DNA from: a virus
DNA: 36,323 bases
Strand: one strand, 5' to 3'
IMG/VR virus record: IMGVR_UViG_3300034407_002507
Span: 1-36,323 of that record
Made by a program: the position numbers and the translations under genes
Notes under the pieces: model-generated
The model's database searches: none
Told to the model about the DNA's origin: nothing
The model's input: only the letters and a program-made list of their open reading frames with translations
Shown here: positions 6,704 through 12,422 of the stretch, piece after piece
Layout of the letters: each line of letters opens with the position of its first letter
Position numbering within the stretch: the first letter of the stretch is position 1

Positions 6704-6748
6704 ACATAACACCAAAATAAATTGCGACTGTCTTTACTCTTTGTTAGT
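6704..6748 (-). repeat. attC-like site after the helicase gene (degenerate 5' half)
   Basis: On the minus strand it begins CTAACAA directly after the helicase stop and ends GTTATGT. The 3' half (AGTCGCAATTTATTTT, GTGTTATG) matches sites 16203-16254 and 18735-18786, but the 5' half does not pair well. It could be a hybrid or decayed site. Confidence 0.5.
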
Positions 6749-8139
6749 TACTTGCTGTATGAATATCGCTTGCTTGATTCTTCATCTTTTTTCTTATCAT
6801 CTCTGAATGATAAAACTCTTAACCCATCATCCGTAGTTAGTGGCTGTAAAAAACCTTGCTTTAAATTTGCAAACCCTGTCCCGCTTTTACCGTGTCGATT
6901 TAACCGAACTATGATTTCCATTAACTCTGGATTTTGACAGTCCTCATAAACGCCTTCGCGATACAATCCCATCCAAACGTCACAATCTTGCTCTATATGA
7001 CCAGTGTCCCTAGAATCGCTTGGTACGGGTCTTTTGTCTGACCTTGACTCAAGCCCTCGGTTAAGCTGCGTTAACAGTAACACGACGCACTGAAGCTCTT
7101 TAGCGAGCTTTTTAAGCTCCTTTGTTATGTGTCCGAACGCTAAATCGTTTCTATCAGCCTTTGGCGCTTCCATCAGCGTGAGATAGTCGACACATATCAA
7201 TCCAATGTGTCCGTGTTCTTTTCTCATTACTCTGGTTTCGCTTTTTATTTGCTCGATTGTCACGCCTACATCTTCGCTGATGTAGTAATTTGAGTTTGAG
7301 AACTCGGTCACGGAAATTCCAAGCCTTCCTTGCATCTCATCGTAGTCAGTATTTTTGCTGTAGAACATTGACGGGTCAATCTGACCTAGAGATGTAAGGG
7401 AACGCTCAAACACTTCATCGCCTGGCATCTCCATGCTAAACACGGCGACGGGTTTTTTAAGGTCTACAGCAAAGTGGTTCGCCATTGACGCCATCAGCGC
7501 TGATTTACCCATCTTAGGGCGAGCGCCGATAACAACCAGTGATCCAGTTCTTATCCCTTTGCTTCCAATCGCGTCATCTAGCGACTCTATCCCTGTAGTG
7601 TGTTTGTTAGGGTCGCCGTCTTGGGTTATGCGCTCTTCGAGAGAGTCCATCCAGCTTCCTGCGAATTCTGTTATGTGTCTCAATCCACCGCGACTCTCTG
7701 ACATTCCTAGGTTTGTAATTGAGTCAACCGTTGTTTCGATTAACCCTAAGCGTTGATATACGTCACCGTTTGACTGATCGGAGAACTCAGCTATCAAGTT
7801 TTGAAGCTTAGCTACAGCGTATCGCTCAACAGAGGCGTCTCTGACTATTCTCGCGTATTCAATCGCGTTTGCAGCGCTAGGCGTGTTTTTCATTATGTCA
7901 GCAAGGTATGGAAATATGTTCTCGCCTTGGAAATCTTTGTTGTATTGATCTTCAACGGTCAATATATCAACAGCGCCCTTGCTTGCTACTCGCTTAATCG
8001 TGACAAACAATTTTCTGTTAGTGTCATTTGAGAAACTGCCGTCCTTAAGAATAGACTTAACTTTTATGAATTGTTCGCCGTTTGGATCTGACAATAAAAT
8101 CATCGCACCAATAACACTTTGCTCGCTAGCTAAACTCAT
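6748..8139 (-). CDS. dnaB: Replicative DNA helicase, DnaB family
   Basis: Hexameric 5'-3' helicase for phage DNA replication. From the start at 8139: N-terminal DnaB-like domain (SLASEQSVIGAMI, residues 2-15), linker, then a RecA-fold domain with Walker A GARPKMGKS (205-213), SMEMP with catalytic Glu237, Walker B ICVDYLTL (Asp318), TQLNRG (357-362) and a HIEQDCDV segment near 382-389. I choose the ATG at 8139 because GGAGG lies eight bases upstream and ATGA overlaps the previous stop; a GTG at 8154 would sit on top of that site. At 463 aa the length is normal. Its partner is the upstream initiator-like protein. Confidence 0.93.
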   Translation of the reverse strand: MSLASEQSVIGAMILLSDPNGEQFIKVKSILKDGSFSNDTNRKLFVTIKRVASKGAVDILTVEDQYNKDFQGENIFPYLADIMKNTPSAANAIEYARIVRDASVERYAVAKLQNLIAEFSDQSNGDVYQRLGLIETTVDSITNLGMSESRGGLRHITEFAGSWMDSLEERITQDGDPNKHTTGIESLDDAIGSKGIRTGSLVVIGARPKMGKSALMASMANHFAVDLKKPVAVFSMEMPGDEVFERSLTSLGQIDPSMFYSKNTDYDEMQGRLGISVTEFSNSNYYISEDVGVTIEQIKSETRVMRKEHGHIGLICVDYLTLMEAPKADRNDLAFGHITKELKKLAKELQCVVLLLTQLNRGLESRSDKRPVPSDSRDTGHIEQDCDVWMGLYREGVYEDCQNPELMEIIVRLNRHGKSGTGFANLKQGFLQPLTTDDGLRVLSFRDDKKKDEESSKRYSYSK

Positions 8140-8753
8140 TCCCCGTCCCTCCACTTTTCATCATTCAAATACGTAGTTGTTTGAGGCATAAATCTAACAT
8201 CACTTACTGCCAGCTTTCTAGACTCGATATCTTTGTAAACTCTGTTCGTCAATTCTACGATTTCTTCAATACTAAGTTTTGAGCAGATACGTTTCCATTT
8301 TGGAAAACACTTATTTGTTTTTGCGTTTCTTCTTTCTGTTGGATAACAATCCCACCAGTGATTGAAGGACTCTTCAATAACGACATTATTATCCTCTGTC
8401 TCTTCTCTTCTCTTCTCTTCTGAGGGAACGCTTACTGTAGCAACTTGCTCCGCATTATGTAGCAACTTGCTAGCATCTTGATAGCACTCTAAAAATCCAT
8501 GCTTAATTAGTGTATTAATATCTACAGTTGAAGACGCTCCAATTTTCTTTTTCACCCACTGAGGGTCGTTAGGAATTTTGTTTTGAGTTCTACTTGCTAA
8601 CATCCAAATGCAGAATAAATGACCTTTTGCTGAGTCTGATAAGCACTCAAAATCATAGTCATCTAACAGATGATTGTGAAGCTTTATCCACGGCGGATTT
8701 CTGTCCTTGTAATGCTGGAATTTATCCCAGTTTTTAACTTTTATATAGTTCAT
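8136..8753 (-). CDS. Replication initiator/helicase-loader-like protein, 205 aa
   Basis: The first 85 residues (KVKNWDKFQHYKDRNPPWIK, then a winged-helix-like region) resemble phage replication initiation proteins that begin with an HTH and dock origin DNA. The last 75 (FNHWWDCYPTERRNAK to TTTYLNDEKWRD) resemble the C-terminal part of phage O-like or DnaT-like proteins, which often end in a YLNxxRW-type motif. Its stop overlaps the DnaB start (ATGA), consistent with a loader-helicase pair. It has no Walker motif, so it is not a DnaC-type ATPase. Confidence 0.7.
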   Translation of the reverse strand: MNYIKVKNWDKFQHYKDRNPPWIKLHNHLLDDYDFECLSDSAKGHLFCIWMLASRTQNKIPNDPQWVKKKIGASSTVDINTLIKHGFLECYQDASKLLHNAEQVATVSVPSEEKRREETEDNNVVIEESFNHWWDCYPTERRNAKTNKCFPKWKRICSKLSIEEIVELTNRVYKDIESRKLAVSDVRFMPQTTTYLNDEKWRDGE

Positions 8754-8786
8754 GTATAATTACCTTGTCATAGGTTGTTTTGACTG

Positions 8787-8810
8787 GCGCTCTTGCAGGG
8801 GCGCTTTTTT
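8787..8810 (+). terminator. Intrinsic terminator facing rightward inside the leftward operon
   Basis: Plus-strand stem GCGCTC-TTGCAG-GGGCGC (one G-T pair) is followed by TTTTTT at 8805-8810. No plus-strand gene precedes it, so it would stop antisense transcripts. On the minus strand it is only a hairpin between two genes. Confidence 0.5.
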
Positions 8811-8994
8811 AATTCTTAGCTTTTGCGTCATTAATTAACACGTCACTAATTACATCATCAGATTCTCTCAAAGCCTTTAAGCCAATTTGTAAAGCCGCTC
8901 TTGATACTTGGCTCTGTGTTAGCTTTGTTTTCTCTACAATGCACGATACTTGAAGATGCTGTTTTTCTGGAAAGTGAACAGATAAAGCTTTCAT
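8809..8994 (-). CDS. Small ribbon-helix-helix-like protein, 61 aa
   Basis: The pattern KALSVHFPEK, then KTKLTQSQVSRAALQIGLKALRE is that of an RHH DNA-binding protein: a short beta-strand, a helix with Ser/Gln, then a second helix. AAGGAG-type sequence (AAAAAGGAG) precedes the ATG. It heads the replication operon just below a good sigma70-like promoter, so autoregulation is plausible. Without a structural match the call stays tentative. Confidence 0.55.
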   Translation of the reverse strand: MKALSVHFPEKQHLQVSCIVEKTKLTQSQVSRAALQIGLKALRESDDVISDVLINDAKAKN

Positions 8995-9022
8995 GCTTAC
9001 TCCTTTTTATTAAGTTAGGCTA

Positions 9023-9051
9023 ATCTTAGTTAAGTGTTAATCAATAGTCAA
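9023..9051 (-). promoter_or_regulatory. Promoter of the leftward replication operon
   Basis: On the minus strand, TTGACT (9046-9051), 17 bp, TAAGAT (9023-9028), 29 bases before the ATG at 8994. The interval contains TTAA repeats that could be operator half-sites. Confidence 0.7.
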
Positions 9052-9063
9052 GTAGCAGGCAAT

Positions 9064-9085
9064 AAAAAACTCCAGTGAAGGAGCT
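9064..9085 (-). terminator. Intrinsic terminator ending the structured RNA block
   Basis: Minus-strand AGCTCC-TTCACT-GGAGTT stem (one G-U pair) followed by TTTTT. The same AGGCAATAAAAAA context flanks the terminator at 9747-9770. Confidence 0.65.
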
Positions 9086-9117
9086 TTATTTTTAGTGTAG
9101 TTATCATATAGACCGAT

Positions 9118-9226
9118 AGTCATGGATGAGGGTTATCCGCTATCAATCTTAACTTCAATCATACAAAACAGTAATCAGCACCCAATTCACAATCCTTGTA
9201 GGTTGGTCAAACCTTAACCCATGACT
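9118..9226 (-). ncRNA. Structured unit with 8-bp terminal inverted repeat
   Basis: AGTCATGG (9118-9125) and CCATGACT (9219-9226) enclose about 93 nt. On the minus strand this contains AGGTT-TGACC-AACCT and GGAT-AACCCTC-ATCC hairpins. The shape (closed ends, several short arms) recalls a tRNA, but no GGTTCRA T-loop is present. It is the last unit of the 9000-9750 block, which holds no convincing ORF. Confidence 0.35.
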
Positions 9227-9350
9227 TAACGCTGTTTATCCGCGGTCTTAACGTCATTCTGTATGAAGATATTGCATATTTGCTTGATAAAGCTCTAGCT
9301 GGCATTTAGTTGAGTACGTCTACCGCTGAAACACGGCAATGTGGGAGGGT

Positions 9351-9479
9351 TAAACTGTATAAGTCTGAGCAATAGGATTCGAACCTATAAAATGCTGGGG
9401 CTAATCGCGTGTAGCTTACCAGTCTCTCACCGAATGAGCGCCTTTACCGATTTGGCTATACTCAGACTTATACAGTTTA
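9351..9479 (-). repeat. 21-bp inverted repeat enclosing the tRNA-like gene
   Basis: 9351-9371 is the reverse complement of 9459-9479 except for one T/C difference that would be a G-U pair in RNA. The pairing extends the 7-bp acceptor stem by 14 bp on both flanks, giving an unusually long closed helix. Confidence 0.75.
9365..9465 (-). tRNA. tRNA or tRNA-derived RNA, about 101 nt, isotype uncertain
   Basis: On the minus strand: acceptor CTGAGTA with TGCTCAG, then TA and a canonical D arm (GCC-AAATCGGTAAA-GGC, with A14, GG18-19 and A21). At the 3' end there is a perfect T arm (ATAGG-TTCGAAT-CCTAT) and discriminator A; CCA is not encoded. The anticodon region is abnormal. The best 7-nt loop is ATTCGGT (anticodon UCG) in an imperfect CGCTC/GAGAG stem that encroaches on the D stem. 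About 34 nt follow where a variable loop should be, containing CTGG...CCAG. A functional class II tRNA, an insertion-bearing tRNA or a tRNA mimic are all possible. Confidence 0.55.
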
Positions 9480-9493
9480 CTGCTTGAAAGGGG

Positions 9494-9568
9494 TTGTGTC
9501 TGTAGGAACTAACCGTTACCGCTATTTAATGGGAGTGCAACCCAACCTTTACAGGCTTACAGACACAA
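9494..9568 (-). ncRNA. tRNA-like degenerate unit with 11-bp terminal inverted repeat
   Basis: TTGTGTCTGTA (9494-9504) pairs with TACAGACACAA (9558-9568). On the minus strand the interior has a GGG-TTGCACT-CCC hairpin whose 7-nt loop would present GCA (Cys) after U33, but no proper T arm. It may be a tRNA remnant or mimic within the same transcript as the 9365-9465 unit. Confidence 0.35.
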
Positions 9569-9572
9569 AAAA

Positions 9573-9695
9573 GGGCTTATAAGAACAGACCCTAGTAACT
9601 CGGGGGTGGAAATAGCATAAGTGAGAGTTTTCCCACGAACACTAAGACCTGTACTTATAAACCCAAATTACTATTTCCAATTAAGCAGCTCTCAC
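9573..9695 (-). ncRNA. Block of three crossing inverted repeats (pseudoknot or switch topology)
   Basis: Pair C: 9573-9588 with 9649-9664 (16 bp, two mismatches). Pair A: GGAAATAG 9608-9615 with CTATTTCC 9671-9678. Pair B: GTGAGAG 9621-9627 with CTCTCAC 9689-9695. A crosses both C and B, so they form a pseudoknot or alternative folds. The block starts about 12 nt after a TATAAT promoter on the minus strand. Confidence 0.45.
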
Positions 9696-9706
9696 ACTGC
9701 CCAGTG

Positions 9707-9712
9707 ATTATA
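9707..9712 (-). promoter_or_regulatory. Extended -10 promoter for the structured RNA block
   Basis: Minus-strand AGTTTGATATAAT contains TGA-TATAAT, an extended -10. The same 13-mer recurs at the promoter before 10497. The -35 region is T-rich and weak. Confidence 0.55.
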
Positions 9713-9746
9713 TCAAACTGGATTGGATAAAAAAAGAGCAGGCAAT

Positions 9747-9770
9747 AAAAAACCCCAATTAAGGGGCTTT
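9747..9770 (-). terminator. Intrinsic terminator overlapping the 3' end of the small HTH gene
   Basis: Minus-strand GCCCC-TTAATT-GGGG-TTTTTT. The stop codon of the 54-aa gene (9759-9761) lies in its loop. Confidence 0.75.
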
Positions 9771-9923
9771 TATCTTTTCAGCGCATCCGATAATCACTAT
9801 CTCGAACAGCTTTGGCTTATCGTTAAACCAATTAGTCAAAGTTTGTAAGCTCTGCCCCGTTAATTCGCTAACTTGAGTTAGGGATTTTAAACCTAGCTCT
9901 TTAGCTTGTTTGCTTGGTGTCAT
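9759..9923 (-). CDS. Small HTH-like protein, 54 aa
   Basis: The ATG at 9923 overlaps the previous stop (ATGA). The protein reads MTPSKQAKELGLKSLTQVSEL, then SLQTLTNWFNDKPKLFEIVI, the pattern of a minimal Cro-like helix-turn-helix in which SLQTLTNWF is the recognition helix. There is no other domain. It closes the 10240-9759 transcript, and the terminator hairpin contains its stop. It may be a regulator of the divergent early genes or an accessory factor. Confidence 0.65.
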   Translation of the reverse strand: MTPSKQAKELGLKSLTQVSELTGQSLQTLTNWFNDKPKLFEIVIIGCAEKIKAP

Positions 9924-10240
9924 TTTTTCACCTTAGAAATATAGCTTTCCAATTCATCTGGCTGTATTGAATTTAAAAAGCCCTTAAAAGTGAAATAATC
10001 CTTTAAATTATTAAGCGTGATAACCTCTTGCGCTTGTAGCGCCTCGGATAAGTTATTTATTATGCCTTGCTGTCTATCCCAACCGCACCGATACTCATCA
10101 AGTCTTTCTGATAATCTTTTGTTTTTATCTTCAATAATCGTTATGTGATCAACAAATTCTTGAACTTCAAATTGATCAACAATCAAACTTTTAGATTTTG
10201 CTAGCAGCGCTCTTACTCTGCCTCTGCTTAATTCTTTCAT
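9920..10240 (-). CDS. Coiled-coil small protein, 106 aa
   Basis: Begins MKELSRGRVRALLAKSKSL. Residues about 25-75 are strongly helical with heptad-like hydrophobics (FVDHITIIEDKNKRLSERLDEY), so it likely dimerises. GGAGAAGG lies upstream of the ATG. It overlaps the following HTH gene by four bases. No enzymatic motif. Small coiled-coil early proteins of phages often bind host factors, but nothing specific can be claimed. Confidence 0.6.
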   Translation of the reverse strand: MKELSRGRVRALLAKSKSLIVDQFEVQEFVDHITIIEDKNKRLSERLDEYRCGWDRQQGIINNLSEALQAQEVITLNNLKDYFTFKGFLNSIQPDELESYISKVKK

Positions 10241-10266
10241 TGTAGGCCTTCTCCATAAATAAATTG

Positions 10267-10292
10267 AGGCACTTTTTGTTGTTGCAGTGCCT
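10267..10292 (-). other. 7-bp hairpin in the leader of the 10240 gene
   Basis: AGGCACT (10267-10273) pairs with AGTGCCT (10286-10292) around a 12-nt loop, between the genes at 10339 and 10240. No T-tract follows, so a leader structure or decayed cassette site is more likely than a terminator. Confidence 0.4.
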
Positions 10293-10338
10293 AGATAAAA
10301 AGGTGCAAGGCTTAAACTCAGCCCCGCAAATACAAGTT

Positions 10339-10497
10339 CTATTTTGTTGCATACTCTTCACATTCATTATATAAGCTCATTGGTATTTCATATTCGCTAA
10401 TCATATAAAGCTCGCCAAATTCAACATAAGAATTTGATACATTAAAACCTTTAAGTTCTGGAAAATTCAATTCTAATTCTTTAGTTAATGTAGTCAT
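10339..10497 (-). CDS. Hypothetical acidic protein, 52 aa
   Basis: Start at 10497 (MTTLTKELELNFPELKGF), where GAGAGA is positioned upstream; the longer frame to 10530 is leader. The protein is acidic and Tyr/Glu-rich towards its end, with no membrane segment. It has its own extended -10 promoter at 10542-10570 and follows an attC-like site, so it may be an acquired module. Function unknown. Confidence 0.55.
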   Translation of the reverse strand: MTTLTKELELNFPELKGFNVSNSYVEFGELYMISEYEIPMSLYNECEEYATK

Positions 10498-10541
10498 AAT
10501 ATTCTCTCTTTTGTTTGGTTTGTTTCTCAACTCTTGAAACT

Positions 10542-10570
10542 ATTATATCAAACTATTTTAAGGATACAAC
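10542..10570 (-). promoter_or_regulatory. Promoter for the gene at 10497
   Basis: On the minus strand, TTGTAT (10565-10570), 17 bp, TATAAT (10542-10547) with upstream TGA (extended -10). It shares the 13-mer AGTTTGATATAAT with the promoter at 9707. Confidence 0.7.
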
Positions 10571-10610
10571 ACTTAATTCAAATTATTTTAAATTAATTTA
10601 TCAGCGGTAA

Positions 10611-10652
10611 CATAACAAGGTTTTCAACAGGACAGTAAACTGCCCGTTAAAA
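10611..10652 (-). repeat. attC-like site with intact 3' half
   Basis: On the minus strand, AACGGG-CAG-TTTA-CTG-(T)-CCTGTT-(G)-AAAACCTT-GTTATGT. It matches the plan of 18304-18358 (same CAG-TTTA-CTG tip and the same unpaired T and G) with a different lower stem. The opening RYYYAAC-type core is missing and is replaced by the tail of the terminator. Confidence 0.55.
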
Positions 10653-10661
10653 TAAGACAAT

Positions 10662-10687
10662 AAAAAACCGCAATTAAGCGGCTTTTG
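10662..10687 (-). terminator. Intrinsic terminator ending the first leftward early transcript
   Basis: Minus-strand GCCGC-TTAATT-GCGG-TTTTTT directly after the gene at 10710. The loop is identical to that of the terminator at 9747-9770. Confidence 0.75.
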
Positions 10688-10709
10688 TTTAGCGTCAATG
10701 TTAGCCATA

Positions 10710-10907
10710 TTACTTATTCAATGAATCCATTACTCTTTTTATTTCTTCAAGCCTTTGACTTACTTCAATAGGGTTAACGGCGCTATTGCTTTTGCTCATG
10801 AAGTCGCAAAAACCTATCATCTTGCTTATTTGCTCGTGATCTGACAAACAAATAACTACATTGCCATTACCAAACCAAACTTCATCCTGAATAATTTTTA
10901 TATCCAT
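10710..10907 (-). CDS. Hypothetical protein, 65 aa
   Basis: ATG at 10907 overlapping the preceding stop (TAATG). Begins MDIKIIQDEVWFGNGNVVICL, a likely small beta-sheet, followed by an amphipathic C-terminal helix (PIEVSQRLEEIKRVMDSL). It is the last gene before the terminator at 10662. No family recognised. Confidence 0.6.
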   Translation of the reverse strand: MDIKIIQDEVWFGNGNVVICLSDHEQISKMIGFCDFMSKSNSAVNPIEVSQRLEEIKRVMDSLNK

Positions 10908-11233
10908 TACATACACTCGTTTTTATACATAGCAGACTTAACCGCTTTCACTGTACCTTTACACTCTGCGACATCGCTTTCACTGTCACCGGCTAAAGCT
11001 GATGCGGGGACTAAGAAAAGGAATGTTGTTAGTGCGTCTAAGTTAGCTGATGAATTCTGAGAACTCTCCGCTTCTTCTAGCGCTTTTAGTGACTCGATAT
11101 ACTCAACCTTAAGCTGTCCGCATGTCATTTGCTCGTAGGGCGTTGAGTCAACGTAAGAGGCAGGGATTGAGCTAGGTCGATTAGCGCAACCGCCGATTGT
11201 TAGTAATACTGCTGCTGTGATTAGTGTTTTCAT
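10907..11233 (-). CDS. Predicted lipoprotein, 108 aa
   Basis: Signal peptide MKTLITAAVLLTIGGC with a lipobox ending at Cys16. The mature part holds three further cysteines, a charged helical region (VEYIESLKALEEAESSQ) and a hydrophobic patch (FLFLVPASALA). AAGGA precedes the ATG, which overlaps the previous stop. An early-expressed lipoprotein could act in superinfection exclusion; an outer-membrane spanin subunit is less likely because it is not beside the lysis-like genes. Confidence 0.65.
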   Translation of the reverse strand: MKTLITAAVLLTIGGCANRPSSIPASYVDSTPYEQMTCGQLKVEYIESLKALEEAESSQNSSANLDALTTFLFLVPASALAGDSESDVAECKGTVKAVKSAMYKNECM

Positions 11234-11490
11234 TTTGTTTCCTTAGTTGTCGATTGAAGTCTGTATCCTCTGTTTTTTAATTCTTCTACCAATTTGTCGT
11301 CAATGTAAATCATTAAGCTGTCATAACGTGAGCAACCATAGAACGAGGTTTCTTTAGTCATTCCGTTAACAAATGTAATTTTTACTAATTCCTTTCTATA
11401 CCCATGAAGCCCGTAATAAACAGGGAAGACCTTAACCCATTCCTCAGTGACTACCTCATGCTTAACTGGCTTTCTTTTAAAAGGCCACAT
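11230..11490 (-). CDS. Hypothetical basic protein, 86 aa
   Basis: Begins MWPFKRKPVKHEVVTEEWVKVFPVYY. Basic at both ends with a predicted mixed fold and no signal peptide. GGGGTGA lies before the ATG. It is coupled to the downstream lipoprotein by overlap (11230-11233). Function unknown. Confidence 0.6.
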   Translation of the reverse strand: MWPFKRKPVKHEVVTEEWVKVFPVYYGLHGYRKELVKITFVNGMTKETSFYGCSRYDSLMIYIDDKLVEELKNRGYRLQSTTKETK

Positions 11491-11493
11491 AAT

Positions 11494-11625
11494 TCACCCC
11501 GTTACATAATCTTTAAAAGCTAGCATTGTACCGATTACGAATAATGCTAGCGCTGTAGTTGGCTCAACTGCCGGTATTGTAAATAGCAGTGATATACCCA
11601 GTGCAAATCTGCCGTTGTTTTCCAT
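11494..11625 (-). CDS. Small membrane protein, 43 aa
   Basis: Encodes MENNGRFALGISLLFTIPAVE, then TALALFVIGTMLAF, then KDYVTG: two short hydrophobic segments separated by PAVEPTT. It fits exactly in the gap between 11629 and 11490, and its stop is three bases before the next ATG, so it is part of the operon. Possibly a small inner-membrane effector. Confidence 0.55.
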   Translation of the reverse strand: MENNGRFALGISLLFTIPAVEPTTALALFVIGTMLAFKDYVTG

Positions 11626-11628
11626 TAC

Positions 11629-11868
11629 TTACCCCTTGGTTAATTCTTGCCACTCAATATGATTGTCACATTCTATATACCTACCTATAAAGCTACCGAT
11701 AGAGAAAACCACAGTTGACGGAGTGGTAAGGTATAGATTGTGACCATGTAAAGGCCCATCAACGCACTTGTATGGAATCTTCCTGCCGCTAATCTTTCTC
11801 GGCTTACTTCTAAATTTGTTGTATACCGACTTGTACCAGCTCTCACTTTTTGGCTTTGGCGTTCGCAT
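11629..11868 (-). CDS. Hypothetical basic protein, 79 aa
   Basis: The N-terminal 35 residues are strongly basic (KSVYNKFRSKPRKISGRK); the rest is likely beta-rich with two cysteines. AAGGA is 10 bases before the ATG, inside the end of the upstream gene, which it overlaps by 26 bases. The basic tail suggests nucleic-acid contact, but no motif is diagnostic. Confidence 0.55.
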   Translation of the reverse strand: MRTPKPKSESWYKSVYNKFRSKPRKISGRKIPYKCVDGPLHGHNLYLTTPSTVVFSIGSFIGRYIECDNHIEWQELTKG

Positions 11869-12073
11869 TTTTCTTTTCCTTGTTAACTATCTTCTTATGA
11901 CTTGCAACTGTTTCCTTTACTGTTGCGGTTATCAAGTCGCCTGGCTTTCTAGTGTATTCGTTTCTATTATATTTGCTTTCGCATAGGCTTGCCGCTGTCT
12001 CTGCTAGCGAGATTGGAACGCCAGCCTCAATACACATTTTGTAGCACTGGTCGTATATGTATTGGCTTATCAT
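11843..12073 (-). CDS. Hypothetical protein with basic C-terminus, 76 aa
   Basis: Starts MISQYIYDQCYKMCIEAGVPISLAETAASLCESKYNR and ends in a Lys/Asn/Ala-rich tail (KEKKNANAKAKK). GGAGAG lies upstream of the ATG, one base after the preceding Cro-like stop. Three cysteines fall in the first half. Second gene of the leftward early operon. No recognised family. Confidence 0.6.
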   Translation of the reverse strand: MISQYIYDQCYKMCIEAGVPISLAETAASLCESKYNRNEYTRKPGDLITATVKETVASHKKIVNKEKKNANAKAKK

Positions 12074-12074
12074 T

Positions 12075-12287
12075 TTATCTCTCCTCAGTTAACGCCAGCG
12101 CCTCAAGCTCTGACACTGTTACGCCTAAAGCCCTGCTAAGCTCTTTCTTAACTCGACTCTGTAACTTGCCTTTATCTTTGCAAGCATTCATTACCGTGTT
12201 GTAGTTAAGCTTCGACTTGTTGGCAAGCTTCAACATACTCATATTATCGTTAGCCTTCATTAAGCTAGTGATTGCTTTACCGTACAT
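12075..12287 (-). CDS. Cro-like HTH regulator, 70 aa
   Basis: First gene of the leftward early operon. Residues 18-42 (MLKLANKSKLNYNTVMNACKDKG) form the helix-turn-helix, and ALGVTVSELEALA is the terminal helix common in XRE proteins. At 70 aa it is a stand-alone DNA-binding domain. AAGGA precedes the ATG. The adjacent divergent promoter region holds four TACTTAA repeats that are likely its operators, so it should repress its own promoter, the rightward one, or both. Confidence 0.75.
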   Translation of the reverse strand: MYGKAITSLMKANDNMSMLKLANKSKLNYNTVMNACKDKGKLQSRVKKELSRALGVTVSELEALALTEER

Positions 12288-12318
12288 TTATTTATCCTTA
12301 TTTATTGTTGATTGCTAA

Positions 12319-12347
12319 ATGCTAAACCATATACTTAAATTAAGCAA
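12319..12347 (-). promoter_or_regulatory. Leftward early promoter
   Basis: On the minus strand, TTGCTT (12342-12347), 17 bp, TAGCAT (12319-12324), 32 bases before the Cro-like ATG. The first TACTTAA repeat lies within the spacer. Confidence 0.55.
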
Positions 12348-12388
12348 CAAATAGTTACTTAAAACGCGTACTTAAATTAATTACTTAA
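12332..12388. promoter_or_regulatory. Operator-like array: four TACTTAA repeats
   Basis: Copies start at 12332, 12356, 12369 and 12382, so the last three are spaced 13 bp apart. Copies at 12332 and 12369 extend to TACTTAAATTAA, creating the palindrome CTTAA-A-TTAA. They lie across the leftward promoter and just upstream of the rightward -35, as expected for repressor binding between divergent early promoters. Confidence 0.65.
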
Positions 12389-12393
12389 AATAC

Positions 12394-12422
12394 TTGCAAT
12401 GATTTTTATATGGGACTAGTAT
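12394..12422 (+). promoter_or_regulatory. Rightward early promoter
   Basis: TTGCAA (12394-12399), 17 bp, TAGTAT (12417-12422), 31 bases before the first rightward ATG and directly beside the last TACTTAA repeat. Confidence 0.6.

Noticed and set aside
9365-9465. Firm call of tRNA-Arg(UCG)
   Set aside because: The loop ATTCGGT has U33 and UCG, but the stem is imperfect and takes bases from the D stem, and the extra 34 nt are not normal for Arg tRNA. Isotype left open.
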